From the NCBI RefSeq assembly GCF_018362995.1, contig NZ_CP074372.1, positions 682,001-746,000 of the forward strand: 64,000 nt of DNA. Direction: 5' to 3'. The DNA comes from Chryseobacterium indologenes. Lineage in GTDB: Bacteria; Bacteroidota; Bacteroidia; Flavobacteriales; Weeksellaceae. This document shows, one piece after another, positions 23,595-31,972 of this stretch. The first letter of the stretch is position 1. Every line of letters begins with the position of its first letter. The notes beneath the pieces were generated by a model. It was not told the DNA's origin, did not search any database, and saw nothing but the letters and a program-made list of their open reading frames with translations. The translations under genes and the position numbers were made by a program.

Positions 23595-25370
23595 CTAATA
23601 AGCCCCTTTCTCGATATAGTGAGCTGCCACTTTTTCAGTTAACGCTACTACATTCGGGTGGTTGGTATATTTCGTGAATCTTCTTAATCCGGAAAGCATC
23701 ATTCTCTGCTCATCTCCTTCAGCGAAAGAAACGATTCCTTCTTTAGCCGCAGTGATGATTTTCTCAACAGCTTTGTAAAGATTTAACTGAGCCATAGCTG
23801 CTTCTACAGAATCAGGAGAGAAATGTTTCTCTGCTCTTAATACTGCAGATTCTGCCATATAGATCTGGTTAAGGATTTCAGAAGCATTTAATAATAAGTG
23901 CTGCTGTTTTTCAATATCCATCATGAATTTCTGAAGTGCAGCTCCGGAAACCATTAAGAATACTTTCTTAAGATTTGCGATAATTGATTTTTCTTCGCTC
24001 ATGAATTCTGAGTAATCAGGAACTTCAAATGAAGGAATACCCATCAATTCTTTGCTGATTGCCATTGCAGGAGATAAAAGATCCAATTCACCTTTCATTG
24101 CTCTCTTAATAAGCATTCCTACCGCTAATAATCTGTTGATTTCGTTGGTCCCTTCATAGATTCTTGAAATTCTTGAATCTCTCCATGCTGCTTCCATAGG
24201 AGTATCTTCAGAGAATCCCATACCTCCGTATACCTGGATTCCTTCGTCTGCAGTGTGCTGAGCAAGGTCAGAAACGAATACTTTAAGGATTGAACATTCT
24301 ACCGCGAATTCTTCAACACCTTTCAATTCTGCTTCCTGGTGGCTTAATCCACCTGCTACCAACTCGTCTATTTTATCCTGAACGTTTTTAGCCGCTCTGT
24401 AAGAACCAGCCTCACTTACGAAAACTCCGGTTGCCATTTCTGCCAGTTTCTTTCTGATCGCTCCGAAAGTAGCAATAGAAACACCAAACTGCTTTCTTTC
24501 GTTAGAGTACTGGATAGAGTGGTTTAAGATTCTTCTTTGTGCATCAAGACAAGCAGCAGCTAATTTGATACGGCCAACATTCAATGCATTTAAAGCAATC
24601 TTGAAACCGTTGTTTCTTTCCCCTAAAAGATTTTCCACAGGGATTTTCATATCATTGAAGAAAACCTGACGGGTAGAAGAAGCACGGATACCTAATTTGT
24701 GCTCTTCCTCTCCGAAAGTTAAACTCTCAGGATTTTCAAGCTCAGATCTGTTGATTACGAATCCTGTGATATTTTTATCATCATCAATTTTCGCGAATAA
24801 TGTAAATGTATCTGCAAATCCTGCATTAGAGATCCACATTTTCTGTCCGTTGATGATATAATGTTTCCCGTCTTCGGAAAGTTTTGCTCTTGTTTTTCCT
24901 GAGTTGGCATCAGATCCTGCATCCGGCTCTGTAAGACAGTAAGCACCAAACTTTGTTCCTGTTGCTAAATCCGGAAGGTATTTTTTCTTCTGCTCCTCAG
25001 TTCCGTAAAGAACGATAGGAAGAGTCCCGATTCCCGTATGTGCTCCATAAGCTGTTGCTAATGAACCCGTAGTTCCGGAAATATAATCGCACGCAAGCAT
25101 TGTAGTCACAAAGCCCATTCCAAGACCTCCGTACTCTTCAGGAACAGCGATTCCCAACAATCCCATGTCACCCAATTTACGCATCGTCTCTTCAGTGAAT
25201 GCATAATCTTTCTTTTCGAAACGCTCTCTCTGTGGAACTACCTCTCTGTCTATGAATTCTTTCGCTGAATCACGAAGCATTTTTTGCTCTTCGTTCAGTT
25301 CTTCAATACTGAAAATTTCGTTTGCAGGAATTTGTTTAATCAGGAATTCCCCGCCTTTTAATGTAGCCAT
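23595..25370 (-). CDS. fadE: Acyl-CoA dehydrogenase
   Basis: 591 residues, the length of the Bacillus FadE type (594). It contains the FAD-binding AYCLTEPDAGSDANSGKT and WISNAGFADTFTLFAK motifs, the second domain RKQFGVSIATFGAIRKKLAEMA, and the C-terminal QVYGGMGFSEDTPMEAAWRDSRISRIYEGTNEINR signature, which includes the catalytic Glu in the YEGTNEI region. It oxidises acyl-CoA to trans-2-enoyl-CoA. It is the last gene of the marR-fadN-fadA-fadE unit; a four-helix-bundle gene separates it from fadA. A C-terminal extension of about 150 residues is normal for this subgroup. Confidence 0.94.
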   Translation of the reverse strand: MATLKGGEFLIKQIPANEIFSIEELNEEQKMLRDSAKEFIDREVVPQRERFEKKDYAFTEETMRKLGDMGLLGIAVPEEYGGLGMGFVTTMLACDYISGTTGSLATAYGAHTGIGTLPIVLYGTEEQKKKYLPDLATGTKFGAYCLTEPDAGSDANSGKTRAKLSEDGKHYIINGQKMWISNAGFADTFTLFAKIDDDKNITGFVINRSELENPESLTFGEEEHKLGIRASSTRQVFFNDMKIPVENLLGERNNGFKIALNALNVGRIKLAAACLDAQRRILNHSIQYSNERKQFGVSIATFGAIRKKLAEMATGVFVSEAGSYRAAKNVQDKIDELVAGGLSHQEAELKGVEEFAVECSILKVFVSDLAQHTADEGIQVYGGMGFSEDTPMEAAWRDSRISRIYEGTNEINRLLAVGMLIKRAMKGELDLLSPAMAISKELMGIPSFEVPDYSEFMSEEKSIIANLKKVFLMVSGAALQKFMMDIEKQQHLLLNASEILNQIYMAESAVLRAEKHFSPDSVEAAMAQLNLYKAVEKIITAAKEGIVSFAEGDEQRMMLSGLRRFTKYTNHPNVVALTEKVAAHYIEKGAY

Positions 25371-25407
25371 ATGTTATTTTGTTATTTTAATTTTTTGAGA
25401 CTAATTT

Positions 25408-25464
25408 GATAATAGACGGATAGATGATAGACTTTCGTCGTCTATTTTCTTTCGGTCTATTATC
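25408..25464. repeat. Long imperfect hairpin downstream of the four-helix-bundle gene
   Basis: A 25-nt arm at 25408-25432 pairs at 21 of 25 positions with 25440-25464 across a 7-nt loop. The right arm is made of 15-bp units of the type TCTATTnTCT. The left arm also pairs almost perfectly (22 of 23) with 25875-25897 on the other side of the gene. Confidence 0.65.
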
Positions 25465-25475
25465 TTTTAGTCTTT

Positions 25476-25853
25476 TTAGTCTTTGTAGTCTTTGTTTAAA
25501 GTATTCTGAAATACCATTGTTGCTTTTTGAAATTCCTCAATCTTATTTTCAAAGGTTTCGGTTTTTTCATCGGATAAATATTTCCTGTGATTTGCCAATA
25601 ATATTTGTGTTTGCAATTCAAATGAAGAACCCAAAGAAATATCTAAGAAATGACTAAAAGACTTATTCGTTCTGCTTGAACCTTCAGCTATATTTGATGG
25701 AATTGAGATTGCAGACCTGTCCATTTGACTTTTCAAACCGTATTTTTCATAAATTGGAAAAGTATCTGTAAGATCTAAAGTCAATCTTGACAACTCCATG
25801 CTCATTTGCCAAATTTTAAGCTTCTTAAAATTGTGTCTTTTAAAATCATTCAT
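25476..25853 (-). CDS. Four-helix-bundle protein (23S rRNA intervening-sequence, S23-type)
   Basis: 125 residues with the family signature: NFKKLKIWQMSMELSRLTLDLT, FPIYEKYGLKSQMDRSAISIPSNIAEGSSR, and FSHFLDISLGSSFELQTQI. This is the protein usually encoded inside 23S rRNA intervening sequences but also common as a free-standing gene. Its biochemical role is unknown. Here it lies between fadA and fadE on the same strand, flanked on both sides by related 15-bp repeats, so it looks like an insertion. Three tandem TAGTCTTT(T/G) 9-mers (25468-25494) overlap its last codons. Confidence 0.88.
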   Translation of the reverse strand: MNDFKRHNFKKLKIWQMSMELSRLTLDLTDTFPIYEKYGLKSQMDRSAISIPSNIAEGSSRTNKSFSHFLDISLGSSFELQTQILLANHRKYLSDEKTETFENKIEEFQKATMVFQNTLNKDYKD

Positions 25854-25873
25854 GCATTTCTGGTGTCTTTACT

Positions 25874-25918
25874 TCTATTATCTATCCGTCTATTATCTAT
25901 TTGTCTATTCTCTATTTG
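25874..25918. repeat. Three tandem 15-bp repeats beside fadA
   Basis: Units TCTATTATCTATCCG, TCTATTATCTATTTG and TCTATTCTCTATTTG are head to tail and end 4 bp before the fadA stop codon. The same unit recurs on the other side of the four-helix-bundle gene (25441-25470). Confidence 0.75.
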
Positions 25919-25922
25919 TCTA

Positions 25923-27101
25923 TTAAAGTAGTTCAAAAATAGAAGCCGCTCCCTGTCCTGTTCCTACACACATAGAAACCATTCCGTATTTGTTGCCACG
26001 TTTTCTCATTTCGTCAAGAAGCTGAACCGTAAGTTTTGTTCCTGTACATCCAAGTGGGTGACCAAGAGCGATAGCTCCTCCGTTTACGTTTAAAATATCA
26101 GGATTTAAACCTAATTCTTTCTTGATCGCAACTGATTGCGATGCAAAAGCTTCATTAAGCTCAATCAGGTCAATGTCTTTTAATTCCAGACCTGCCTGTT
26201 TCAAAGCTTTTGGAATAGCATAGATAGGTCCCATACCCATGATTCTTGGCTCCAATCCGGCAGCTGCATAAGCTACTAATCTTGCTTCAGGCTCCAATCC
26301 TAATTCTTTGACCATTTCTTCACTCATTACCATTACGAAAGCTGCTCCGTCGCTCATTTGAGAAGAGTTTCCGGCTGTTACGCTTCCTCCGTTGGCAAAT
26401 ACAGGTCTTAATTTTGCTAAACCAGCTAATGAAGTATCAGCTCTTGGCCCTTCATCTACTGAAAAATCAAACTTTTTTGTCTGTAGTTTCTGATTTTCAT
26501 CCAGAAAGTTATATTCTACAGGAATCGGAACAATCTGGTTGGCAAATTTTCCTTCCTGATTTGCTTTTAAAGCCTTCATATGAGATTCAAAAGCAAACTG
26601 ATCCTGTTCTTCTCTTGTAATATTATATTGTTTAGCTACTTCTTCCGCTGTGTAACCCATTCCCCAGTAATAATCAGGGTTTGTTTTTGCAATATCAGTC
26701 TCGGGAACCGGCTTATAACCTCCCATTGGAATATATGACATCGATTCTGTACCACCCGCGATGATACAATCTGCCATACCAGCCTGAATTTTTGCAGAAG
26801 CAATCGCAATCGCCTCACTTCCTGAAGCACAGTATCTGTTTACGGTAACTCCCGGAACTTTATCAGTATTTAATCCCATCAGAGAGATCAGACGTGCAAC
26901 GTTCAAGCCTTGTTCAGCTTCCGGCATTGCATTTCCTACGATAAGGTCATCAATTCTGTTTTTATCTAATTGGGGTAGCTCAGCCATTAATTTTTCAATA
27001 ACGGTAGCCGCCATGACATCAGGTCTTGTAAATCTTAAACTTCCTTTTGGAGCTTTTCCAACGGCAGTTCTGAAACCTTTTACTATGTATGCTGTTTTCA
27101 T
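25923..27101 (-). CDS. fadA: Acetyl-CoA C-acyltransferase (3-ketoacyl-CoA thiolase)
   Basis: 392 residues. The acyl-accepting cysteine lies in VNRYCASGSEAIAIA (about residue 90); the catalytic His is in NVNGGAIALGHPLGCTG and the second Cys in SMCVGTGQGAA, giving the complete thiolase triad. NEAFASQ is also present. It cleaves 3-ketoacyl-CoA with CoA to acetyl-CoA and a shortened acyl-CoA, the final step of each beta-oxidation round. It is third in marR-fadN-fadA-fadE. Spacing to fadN is 656 bp because of the inserted IS200-like gene. Confidence 0.95.
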   Translation of the reverse strand: MKTAYIVKGFRTAVGKAPKGSLRFTRPDVMAATVIEKLMAELPQLDKNRIDDLIVGNAMPEAEQGLNVARLISLMGLNTDKVPGVTVNRYCASGSEAIAIASAKIQAGMADCIIAGGTESMSYIPMGGYKPVPETDIAKTNPDYYWGMGYTAEEVAKQYNITREEQDQFAFESHMKALKANQEGKFANQIVPIPVEYNFLDENQKLQTKKFDFSVDEGPRADTSLAGLAKLRPVFANGGSVTAGNSSQMSDGAAFVMVMSEEMVKELGLEPEARLVAYAAAGLEPRIMGMGPIYAIPKALKQAGLELKDIDLIELNEAFASQSVAIKKELGLNPDILNVNGGAIALGHPLGCTGTKLTVQLLDEMRKRGNKYGMVSMCVGTGQGAASIFELL

Positions 27102-27137
27102 TTGTTTTGTTTAATTAAATTGTTTTAAGAATTTTTT

Positions 27138-27158
27138 GCCTCGTAGAGGTAAACTGTT
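27138..27158. repeat. REP-like hairpin, outer left
   Basis: CCTC-GTA-GAGG hairpin (27139-27149) followed by tail AACTGTT pointing toward the transposase gene. Confidence 0.7.
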
Positions 27159-27189
27159 CCTAGCTATTTGTTGATGCTTTTTTTGCGGA

Positions 27190-27212
27190 GCTCCGTAGGA
27201 GCGACCTGTTAA
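27190..27212. repeat. REP-like hairpin, inner left
   Basis: GCTCC-GTA-GGAGC hairpin (27190-27202) followed by CCTGTTAA. The TTA of this tail is the stop codon of the transposase gene (27209-27211). Confidence 0.75.
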
Positions 27213-27673
27213 TCACTAATCCATTCAAATAAATATTTTGGATCATATTCTATTTCAAATTTTGACATAAAATCCAGATATTCTTCTCTAAAAGTTTTCT
27301 TTTTATGATGTTCTTCCTGATTTAAAATATATTTTACAACAGAATCAACACTGCTTTTAGAATAAGAAAAAGCTCCGTACCCTTCCTGCCAATTGAATTT
27401 TTCATTGATCCATCCTTTTTCATTGATGAATTTTGAAGAACCAGCTTTAATATCTCTTACTAAATCTGAAACCGATAGTGCCGGATTCATACTTACGAGA
27501 ATATGGACATGGTCTGGCATTGCAAAAACTGCGAATAATTTTTGGTTTCTATTGGAAACAATACCTGTAATAAACTGATGTAATTCTTCTCTGTTTTCTT
27601 TTGAAATCAGATTTTGTCTTCCTTTTACAGCGAAAACAATTTGAATGTAAATCTGAGTGTAGGTATTTGCCAT
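27209..27673 (-). mobile_element. REP-associated IS200-like (Y1) transposase, RAYT
   Basis: 154 residues of the Y1 HUH transposase family. The HUH motif is His55-x-His57 in FAMPDHVHILVSM; the catalytic tyrosine is probably Tyr115 in VVKYILNQEEHH. Single-strand-specific relaxases of this group act on hairpins, and here two REP hairpins lie on each side, with tails pointing inward in mirror arrangement, as in REP-RAYT units. It sits on the same strand between fadN and fadA. All motifs are intact, so it may be active on REPs in trans. There is no TnpB partner. Confidence 0.88.
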
Positions 27674-27677
27674 ACAT

Positions 27678-27699
27678 TAACAGGCCGCCTCTACGAGGC
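27678..27699. repeat. REP-like hairpin, inner right
   Basis: TTAACAGG tail followed by GCCTC-TAC-GAGGC hairpin (27687-27699); mirror orientation of the left elements. Confidence 0.75.
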
Positions 27700-27728
27700 T
27701 CTCCAACTTTTAAAATTATTCATGCTAT

Positions 27729-27750
27729 TAACAGTTCGCTCCTACGGAGC
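27729..27750. repeat. REP-like hairpin, outer right
   Basis: TTAACAG tail followed by GCTCC-TAC-GGAGC hairpin (27738-27750), 8 bp from the fadN stop codon. Confidence 0.75.
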
Positions 27751-27757
27751 TTTCCCA

Positions 27758-30151
27758 CTAGTTTCTTAATGGTTTTCCATTTTGTAACATATACTGAATT
27801 CTCTCCAGAGTTTTTCTTTCACCGCAAAGCTGAAGGAAGGTTTCTCTTTCAAGGTTCAATAGATACTGTTCTGTTACTACTGTTGGCTCAGACAGGTTTC
27901 CACCTACCATTACATTAGCTAACTTATCTGCAATTTTCTTATCGTGTGCAGAGATGAAGTTTCCGGTTAGCATCTGGTCAGTTCCTACGTAGAACATTCC
28001 TAATGCATCTTTACCAAGAACTTTTACTTTCTGCTCGATAGGTTGAGTATATCCTTGTTCTGCTAATAGTTTTGCTACTTTTTTAGCTTCAGCAATTTGT
28101 CTGTTTTTGTTTACGGAAACAATATCTTTTCCTTTTTCAAGGATTCCCATATCATAAGCTTCATATGCTGACGTAGCTACTTTACCCATTGCAATATTCA
28201 TGAAAGCATCACGAAGTCTGTTATTTTTCACATCATCATTATGGAATTCTCTGGAAGTTCTTAAAGTCAGTTCTTTAGTACCACCACCACCAGGAATTAC
28301 ACCAACTCCGGTTTCTACTAGTCCGATATAAGTTTCTGCGGCTGCAACCACTCGGTCTGCATGCATTGTCATTTCGCATCCTCCACCTAGTGTCATTCCG
28401 TGAGGAGCAACTACTACAGGAATAGAGGAGTAGCGTACTCTCATCATAGATTTCTGGAAGTAAGCGATAGCCATATTCAAATCATCCCAATCCTGCTCGA
28501 TAGCCATCATAAGAATCATGGCAAGGTTAGCTCCTACAGAGAAGTTAGCTCCCTGGTTTCCTACAACTAATCCGTCGTATTCTTTTTCTGCTAAATCAAT
28601 CGCTCTGTTTAATCCATCAAGAACTTCGCCTCCAAGAGAGTTCATTTTTGAACGGATCTCGAAGTTGATAATTCCATCTCCTAAATCTTCAATAGCTGCG
28701 CCGGAATTACTCCACAGTGTTTTATTTTTTCGGATATTGTCTAAGATGATGAATGCATCCTGACCCGGGATTTTGTTATATTCTCCTGAATTTTTATCAA
28801 CATAAATACTTTGTCCTTCGTCATTCACTTTATAGAAAGTTTCTACATTTTTCACCCAGTCTGAAACCTCGTATCCCGCATCTTTTGCCAGTTCAATACC
28901 TTTCTGAACACCTACAGCATCCCAGATTTCAAACGGTCCGTTTTCCCATCCGAAGCCAGCTCTCATAGCGTCGTCAATTTTGTAAACTTCGTCAGAGATT
29001 TCAGGAACTTTGTGCGAAACATAAGCGAATAATGCTCCTAAAGATTTTCTGTACAATTCACCCGCTTTATCTTTGCCTCCGATCAGAACTTTAAATCTGT
29101 CGATTGGTTTGTCAATCGCTTTTGTTAATTCCAGAGTAGGAAATGATGATTTTCCTTGGAGTTCATACTCTAAAGTATCAAGGTTTAATCCGTGAATTTC
29201 AGATTTTCCTTCTGCATTTTTCACTTTTTTATAGAAACCTTGTTCTGTTTTTGAACCTAACCATTTATTATCCATCATTTTCTGGATATAACCTGGAAGC
29301 GCAAATACATCGTTAAAGTCATTAGCTTCAGCGCCACTTTGACGAACTCCGTTGGCTACCATCACCAAAGTGTCAAGACCTACAACGTCAGCTGTTCTGA
29401 ACGTAGCAGATTTTGGACGTCCGATCACCGGACCCGTTAATTTATCAACGTCAGAAACGGTAAGTCCTAATTTCTGTACATTGTGAAGAAGATCCATCAT
29501 AGAGAATACTCCGATTCTGTTGGCGATGAAAGCAGGTGTATCTTTTGCTAAAACGGTTGTTTTACCTAAGAATTTCGCTCCGTAGTTCATATAGAAATCG
29601 ATGATCTCAGGAGCTGTATCGTTGGTAGGGATAATCTCTAAAAGAGGAAGATACCTTACCGGATTGAAAAAGTGGGTTCCTGCGAAATATTTTTTGAAAT
29701 CGTCGCTTCTTCCTTCTGTCAGGAAGTGAATAGGAATACCGGAAGTATTAGAAGAAATCAATGTTCCCGGTTTTCTGAACTGTTCAATCTTTTCGTAAAC
29801 AGACTTTTTGATATCAAGCCTTTCTACTACTACTTCAATGATCCAGTCCGTATTTTTTATTTTCGGCAAATCATCATCAAAGTTTCCGATTTTAATTCTG
29901 TCTGCAAACTTTGGTGAATAAAGAAGTGCAGGACTTGCTTTTTTAAGTTTTTCAAAGTTTTCAGAAGCAATTCTGTTTCTTACTACTTTGTCATCTTTGG
30001 TCAAACCTTTTTTTTGTTCAGCTTCAGTAAGTTCAAAAGGAACAATATCCAAGAGTGATACTTCAACACCGATGTTGGCGAAGTGAGCAGCGATACCGCT
30101 TCCCATAATTCCTGAACCAAGAACCGTTACATGTTTGATTCTTCTTTTCAT
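27758..30151 (-). CDS. fadN: 3-hydroxyacyl-CoA dehydrogenase / enoyl-CoA hydratase
   Basis: 797 residues, the layout and size of Bacillus FadN (789). The N-terminus is an NAD-binding Rossmann fold (VTVLGSGIMGSGIAAHFAN), followed by SNTSGIPIHFLTEG and HFFNPVRYLPLLEIIPT of the hydroxyacyl-CoA dehydrogenase and its C-terminal helical domains. The last third is a crotonase domain with NFSVGANLAMIL (oxyanion region), MTLGGGCEMTMHADRVVAAAET and GLVETGVGVIPGGGGTKEL, keeping both acidic residues. It hydrates enoyl-CoA and oxidises 3-hydroxyacyl-CoA. It follows marR by 54 bp. Confidence 0.93.
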   Translation of the reverse strand: MKRRIKHVTVLGSGIMGSGIAAHFANIGVEVSLLDIVPFELTEAEQKKGLTKDDKVVRNRIASENFEKLKKASPALLYSPKFADRIKIGNFDDDLPKIKNTDWIIEVVVERLDIKKSVYEKIEQFRKPGTLISSNTSGIPIHFLTEGRSDDFKKYFAGTHFFNPVRYLPLLEIIPTNDTAPEIIDFYMNYGAKFLGKTTVLAKDTPAFIANRIGVFSMMDLLHNVQKLGLTVSDVDKLTGPVIGRPKSATFRTADVVGLDTLVMVANGVRQSGAEANDFNDVFALPGYIQKMMDNKWLGSKTEQGFYKKVKNAEGKSEIHGLNLDTLEYELQGKSSFPTLELTKAIDKPIDRFKVLIGGKDKAGELYRKSLGALFAYVSHKVPEISDEVYKIDDAMRAGFGWENGPFEIWDAVGVQKGIELAKDAGYEVSDWVKNVETFYKVNDEGQSIYVDKNSGEYNKIPGQDAFIILDNIRKNKTLWSNSGAAIEDLGDGIINFEIRSKMNSLGGEVLDGLNRAIDLAEKEYDGLVVGNQGANFSVGANLAMILMMAIEQDWDDLNMAIAYFQKSMMRVRYSSIPVVVAPHGMTLGGGCEMTMHADRVVAAAETYIGLVETGVGVIPGGGGTKELTLRTSREFHNDDVKNNRLRDAFMNIAMGKVATSAYEAYDMGILEKGKDIVSVNKNRQIAEAKKVAKLLAEQGYTQPIEQKVKVLGKDALGMFYVGTDQMLTGNFISAHDKKIADKLANVMVGGNLSEPTVVTEQYLLNLERETFLQLCGERKTLERIQYMLQNGKPLRN

Positions 30152-30205
30152 ATGTAAATTTTTATTTTTATAAGATTATATGATCCCCAAAGGTTTCATC
30201 ATAAT

Positions 30206-30661
30206 TTACTTTCTGTTGTTTAATAATTCGTTTGCTATTTTCATGATTTCGGTCATCACGTCTTTAAAAGCATCCAGCTTTTCGGGAGCAATTTTTTCCA
30301 TCACCTTCTTGTTGAAGTTGACTACGACTTCCTTTGACATATTTCTGGAGTTTAATCCTTTATCTGTAAGCTTAATGATAACCTCTCTTTTATCAGTAGT
30401 TGTCTTTTCCTTATAGATATATCCGTTATCTTCCAGAAGTTTGATGATTCTCGTTAATGAAGTGGGTTCAATAGCCATCTTGGGACCAAGATTGGTACTT
30501 CGGGTTCCTTCTTTAGGGTCAATTTTAAGAAGAGTAAGGGCCTGTACCGCTGTGGAATCATGTTCCTGGGCTAGTTCTGTGTACATTTTAGAAACAGCCA
30601 ACCAGGTCTGCTTTAAAATTAAATCTACGTTTTCTATTTTTTCCTTATTATTATCCATCAT
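30206..30661 (-). CDS. MarR-family repressor of the fad operon (inferred)
   Basis: 151 residues from the ATG at 30661; the longer frame to 30685 would start with TTG and cross the -7 box. The winged helix is visible: VQALTLLKIDPKEG, MAIEPTSLTRIIKLLEDNGYIYKEKTTTDKREVIIKLTDKG, matching the MarR recognition helix and wing (D-x-R). It is the first gene of the fad unit, and a near-perfect 30-bp palindrome lies directly upstream over its promoter. Regulation of fatty acid degradation, probably with acyl-CoA as effector, is inferred from position and from MarR members of fad systems. Confidence 0.88.
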   Translation of the reverse strand: MMDNNKEKIENVDLILKQTWLAVSKMYTELAQEHDSTAVQALTLLKIDPKEGTRSTNLGPKMAIEPTSLTRIIKLLEDNGYIYKEKTTTDKREVIIKLTDKGLNSRNMSKEVVVNFNKKVMEKIAPEKLDAFKDVMTEIMKIANELLNNRK

Positions 30662-30682
30662 TTTTGCGCCAATGGTTTTACC

Positions 30683-30690
30683 CAAATATA
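30683..30690 (-). promoter_or_regulatory. -7 box of marR-fad operon
   Basis: Minus-strand TATATTTG is a perfect TAnnTTTG match, 22 bp before the ATG at 30661, with the operator palindrome abutting its upstream side. Confidence 0.65.
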
Positions 30691-30719
30691 ATAAATATTA
30701 TGCATGCATAGTATTTATT
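30690..30719. promoter_or_regulatory. Operator 1: 30-bp near-perfect palindrome
   Basis: Fourteen of fifteen pairs match, centred on TATGCATGCATA. It occupies the -33 region of the marR-fad promoter, so a bound dimer would block transcription. Likely site for the MarR protein. Confidence 0.7.
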
Positions 30720-30777
30720 AACGTTAAATTTTGTTAATAACCTGATAATAAATAGATTAAATTATATGATTAGCATA

Positions 30778-30797
30778 ATACTATGCATGCATAGTAT
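30778..30797. promoter_or_regulatory. Operator 2: 20-bp perfect palindrome
   Basis: The sequence ATACTATGCATGCATAGTAT is a perfect palindrome with the same core as operator 1. The two centres are 83 bp apart, about eight helical turns. Confidence 0.7.
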
Positions 30798-30823
30798 GTG
30801 GATTAATCAAAGAAAACCTAGTA

Positions 30824-31747
30824 TTAATGAATGTTTGGGATCAAATTGATGATTTCTTCAAAAGATTCACATTGGTATCGGGCTGAATCTTTAGTAATTA
30901 CCCAAAAAGCATTCTGAAAGTCAAAATTAAGGGCTGACAGGTCTTTTGGGAAGTTTTTTTGAAGCAGAGAATACAGCATTTCCTTATGAAACTGCGGTGC
31001 TGAGATGAAAGGCGGAATAAAAGTCTCATTGATTTGAAATAATGATGCGTTGGTGAGTTCATCATGCTGGAGAAGAATATCCTCCACAATTCCTGAATAC
31101 AACTGTTTTTCCTTTACATACCATATTTTGTCTGCAAATTCTTTGGCTAATCTCCAGTCATGGGAAGAAAACAGGATAAGTTTATTCTGTTCTTTAGCCA
31201 GTTTTCTTAAGGTTTTAAGAATAATGATCTTGTTTTTTTCGTCCAGATGGGTCGTGGGTTCATCCAAAATAATGATCGGAGCATTCTGAGTTATTGCCCG
31301 TCCGATAAAAGCTTTCTGAAGGTTTCCGTCCGACAGGTTTTTCAGAAGGGTATATCTGTATTGATTTAAATCCAGTTCTTCAATGATGTGCGCCACTTCT
31401 TCACGGTCTTCTTTTTTCAGTTCAAAATAAAAAGGGTAGTAGATATATTTTCCAAGAGAAATAAGATCCTCAACGGTATAATGCTGCGGAATAACCGATT
31501 TTGAAAAAACAATAGCAATATTCTCCGCAATTTCTTTTACAGAAAGGCTTTTTACATTTTTTCCATGAATAAAAATTTCTCCATCTAGTAAAGGGAGCTG
31601 GTGCAGAATAGATTTGATCAGCGTTGTTTTTCCTACACCATTATTACCAATCAACAGGCATACATCGCCAAGCTTCAAGTCCGCATTGGCATTGGAGATT
31701 AATGTTGTTTTGTAACCGATATTTGCCTGTTTGATCTGTAGGTGCAT
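30824..31747 (-). CDS. Iron-complex ABC transporter ATP-binding protein (FecE/FhuC-like)
   Basis: 307 residues. Walker A IGNNGVGKTTL, signature LSDGNLQKAFIGRA, Walker B IIILDEPTTHLD and the switch His in LFSSHD are present. It belongs to the FecE/BtuD class that partners FecCD-type permeases, and a FecCD permease is encoded upstream on the same strand. It is longer than usual (about 255), with a C-terminal extension of about 50 residues containing FPKDLSALNFDFQNAFWVITKD that may be regulatory. No substrate-binding protein gene is next to it. Confidence 0.87.
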   Translation of the reverse strand: MHLQIKQANIGYKTTLISNANADLKLGDVCLLIGNNGVGKTTLIKSILHQLPLLDGEIFIHGKNVKSLSVKEIAENIAIVFSKSVIPQHYTVEDLISLGKYIYYPFYFELKKEDREEVAHIIEELDLNQYRYTLLKNLSDGNLQKAFIGRAITQNAPIIILDEPTTHLDEKNKIIILKTLRKLAKEQNKLILFSSHDWRLAKEFADKIWYVKEKQLYSGIVEDILLQHDELTNASLFQINETFIPPFISAPQFHKEMLYSLLQKNFPKDLSALNFDFQNAFWVITKDSARYQCESFEEIINLIPNIH

Positions 31748-31972
31748 AGTTAAAATGAGATGTTCATTGTTTCGTTTATAGCTTGATAAGTCGCGTTGAT
31801 TAGGTCATGCTGAAAGCATCTCTGCAAATTTTGTTCAGATTCCTTCGGAATGACACATTATAAGCGTTTTCCCTTTTTGCTCACCGGAGAAAGTTATAAA
31901 ATTATTCTTAAATACTATGAGTAATTTTCTTGATTCACATTAAATTTGAATTGATTGGTTTATATACTAATA
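31748..31972. repeat. Intergenic spacer with imperfect palindrome
   Basis: 225 bp between permease and ATPase genes. At 31804-31854 GTCATGCTGAAAGCATCT pairs (13 of 18) with AGATTCCTTCGGAATGAC. This resembles the dispersed intergenic palindromes common in Bacteroidetes that end in GTCAT/ATGAC. No ORF is seen. Confidence 0.55.
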
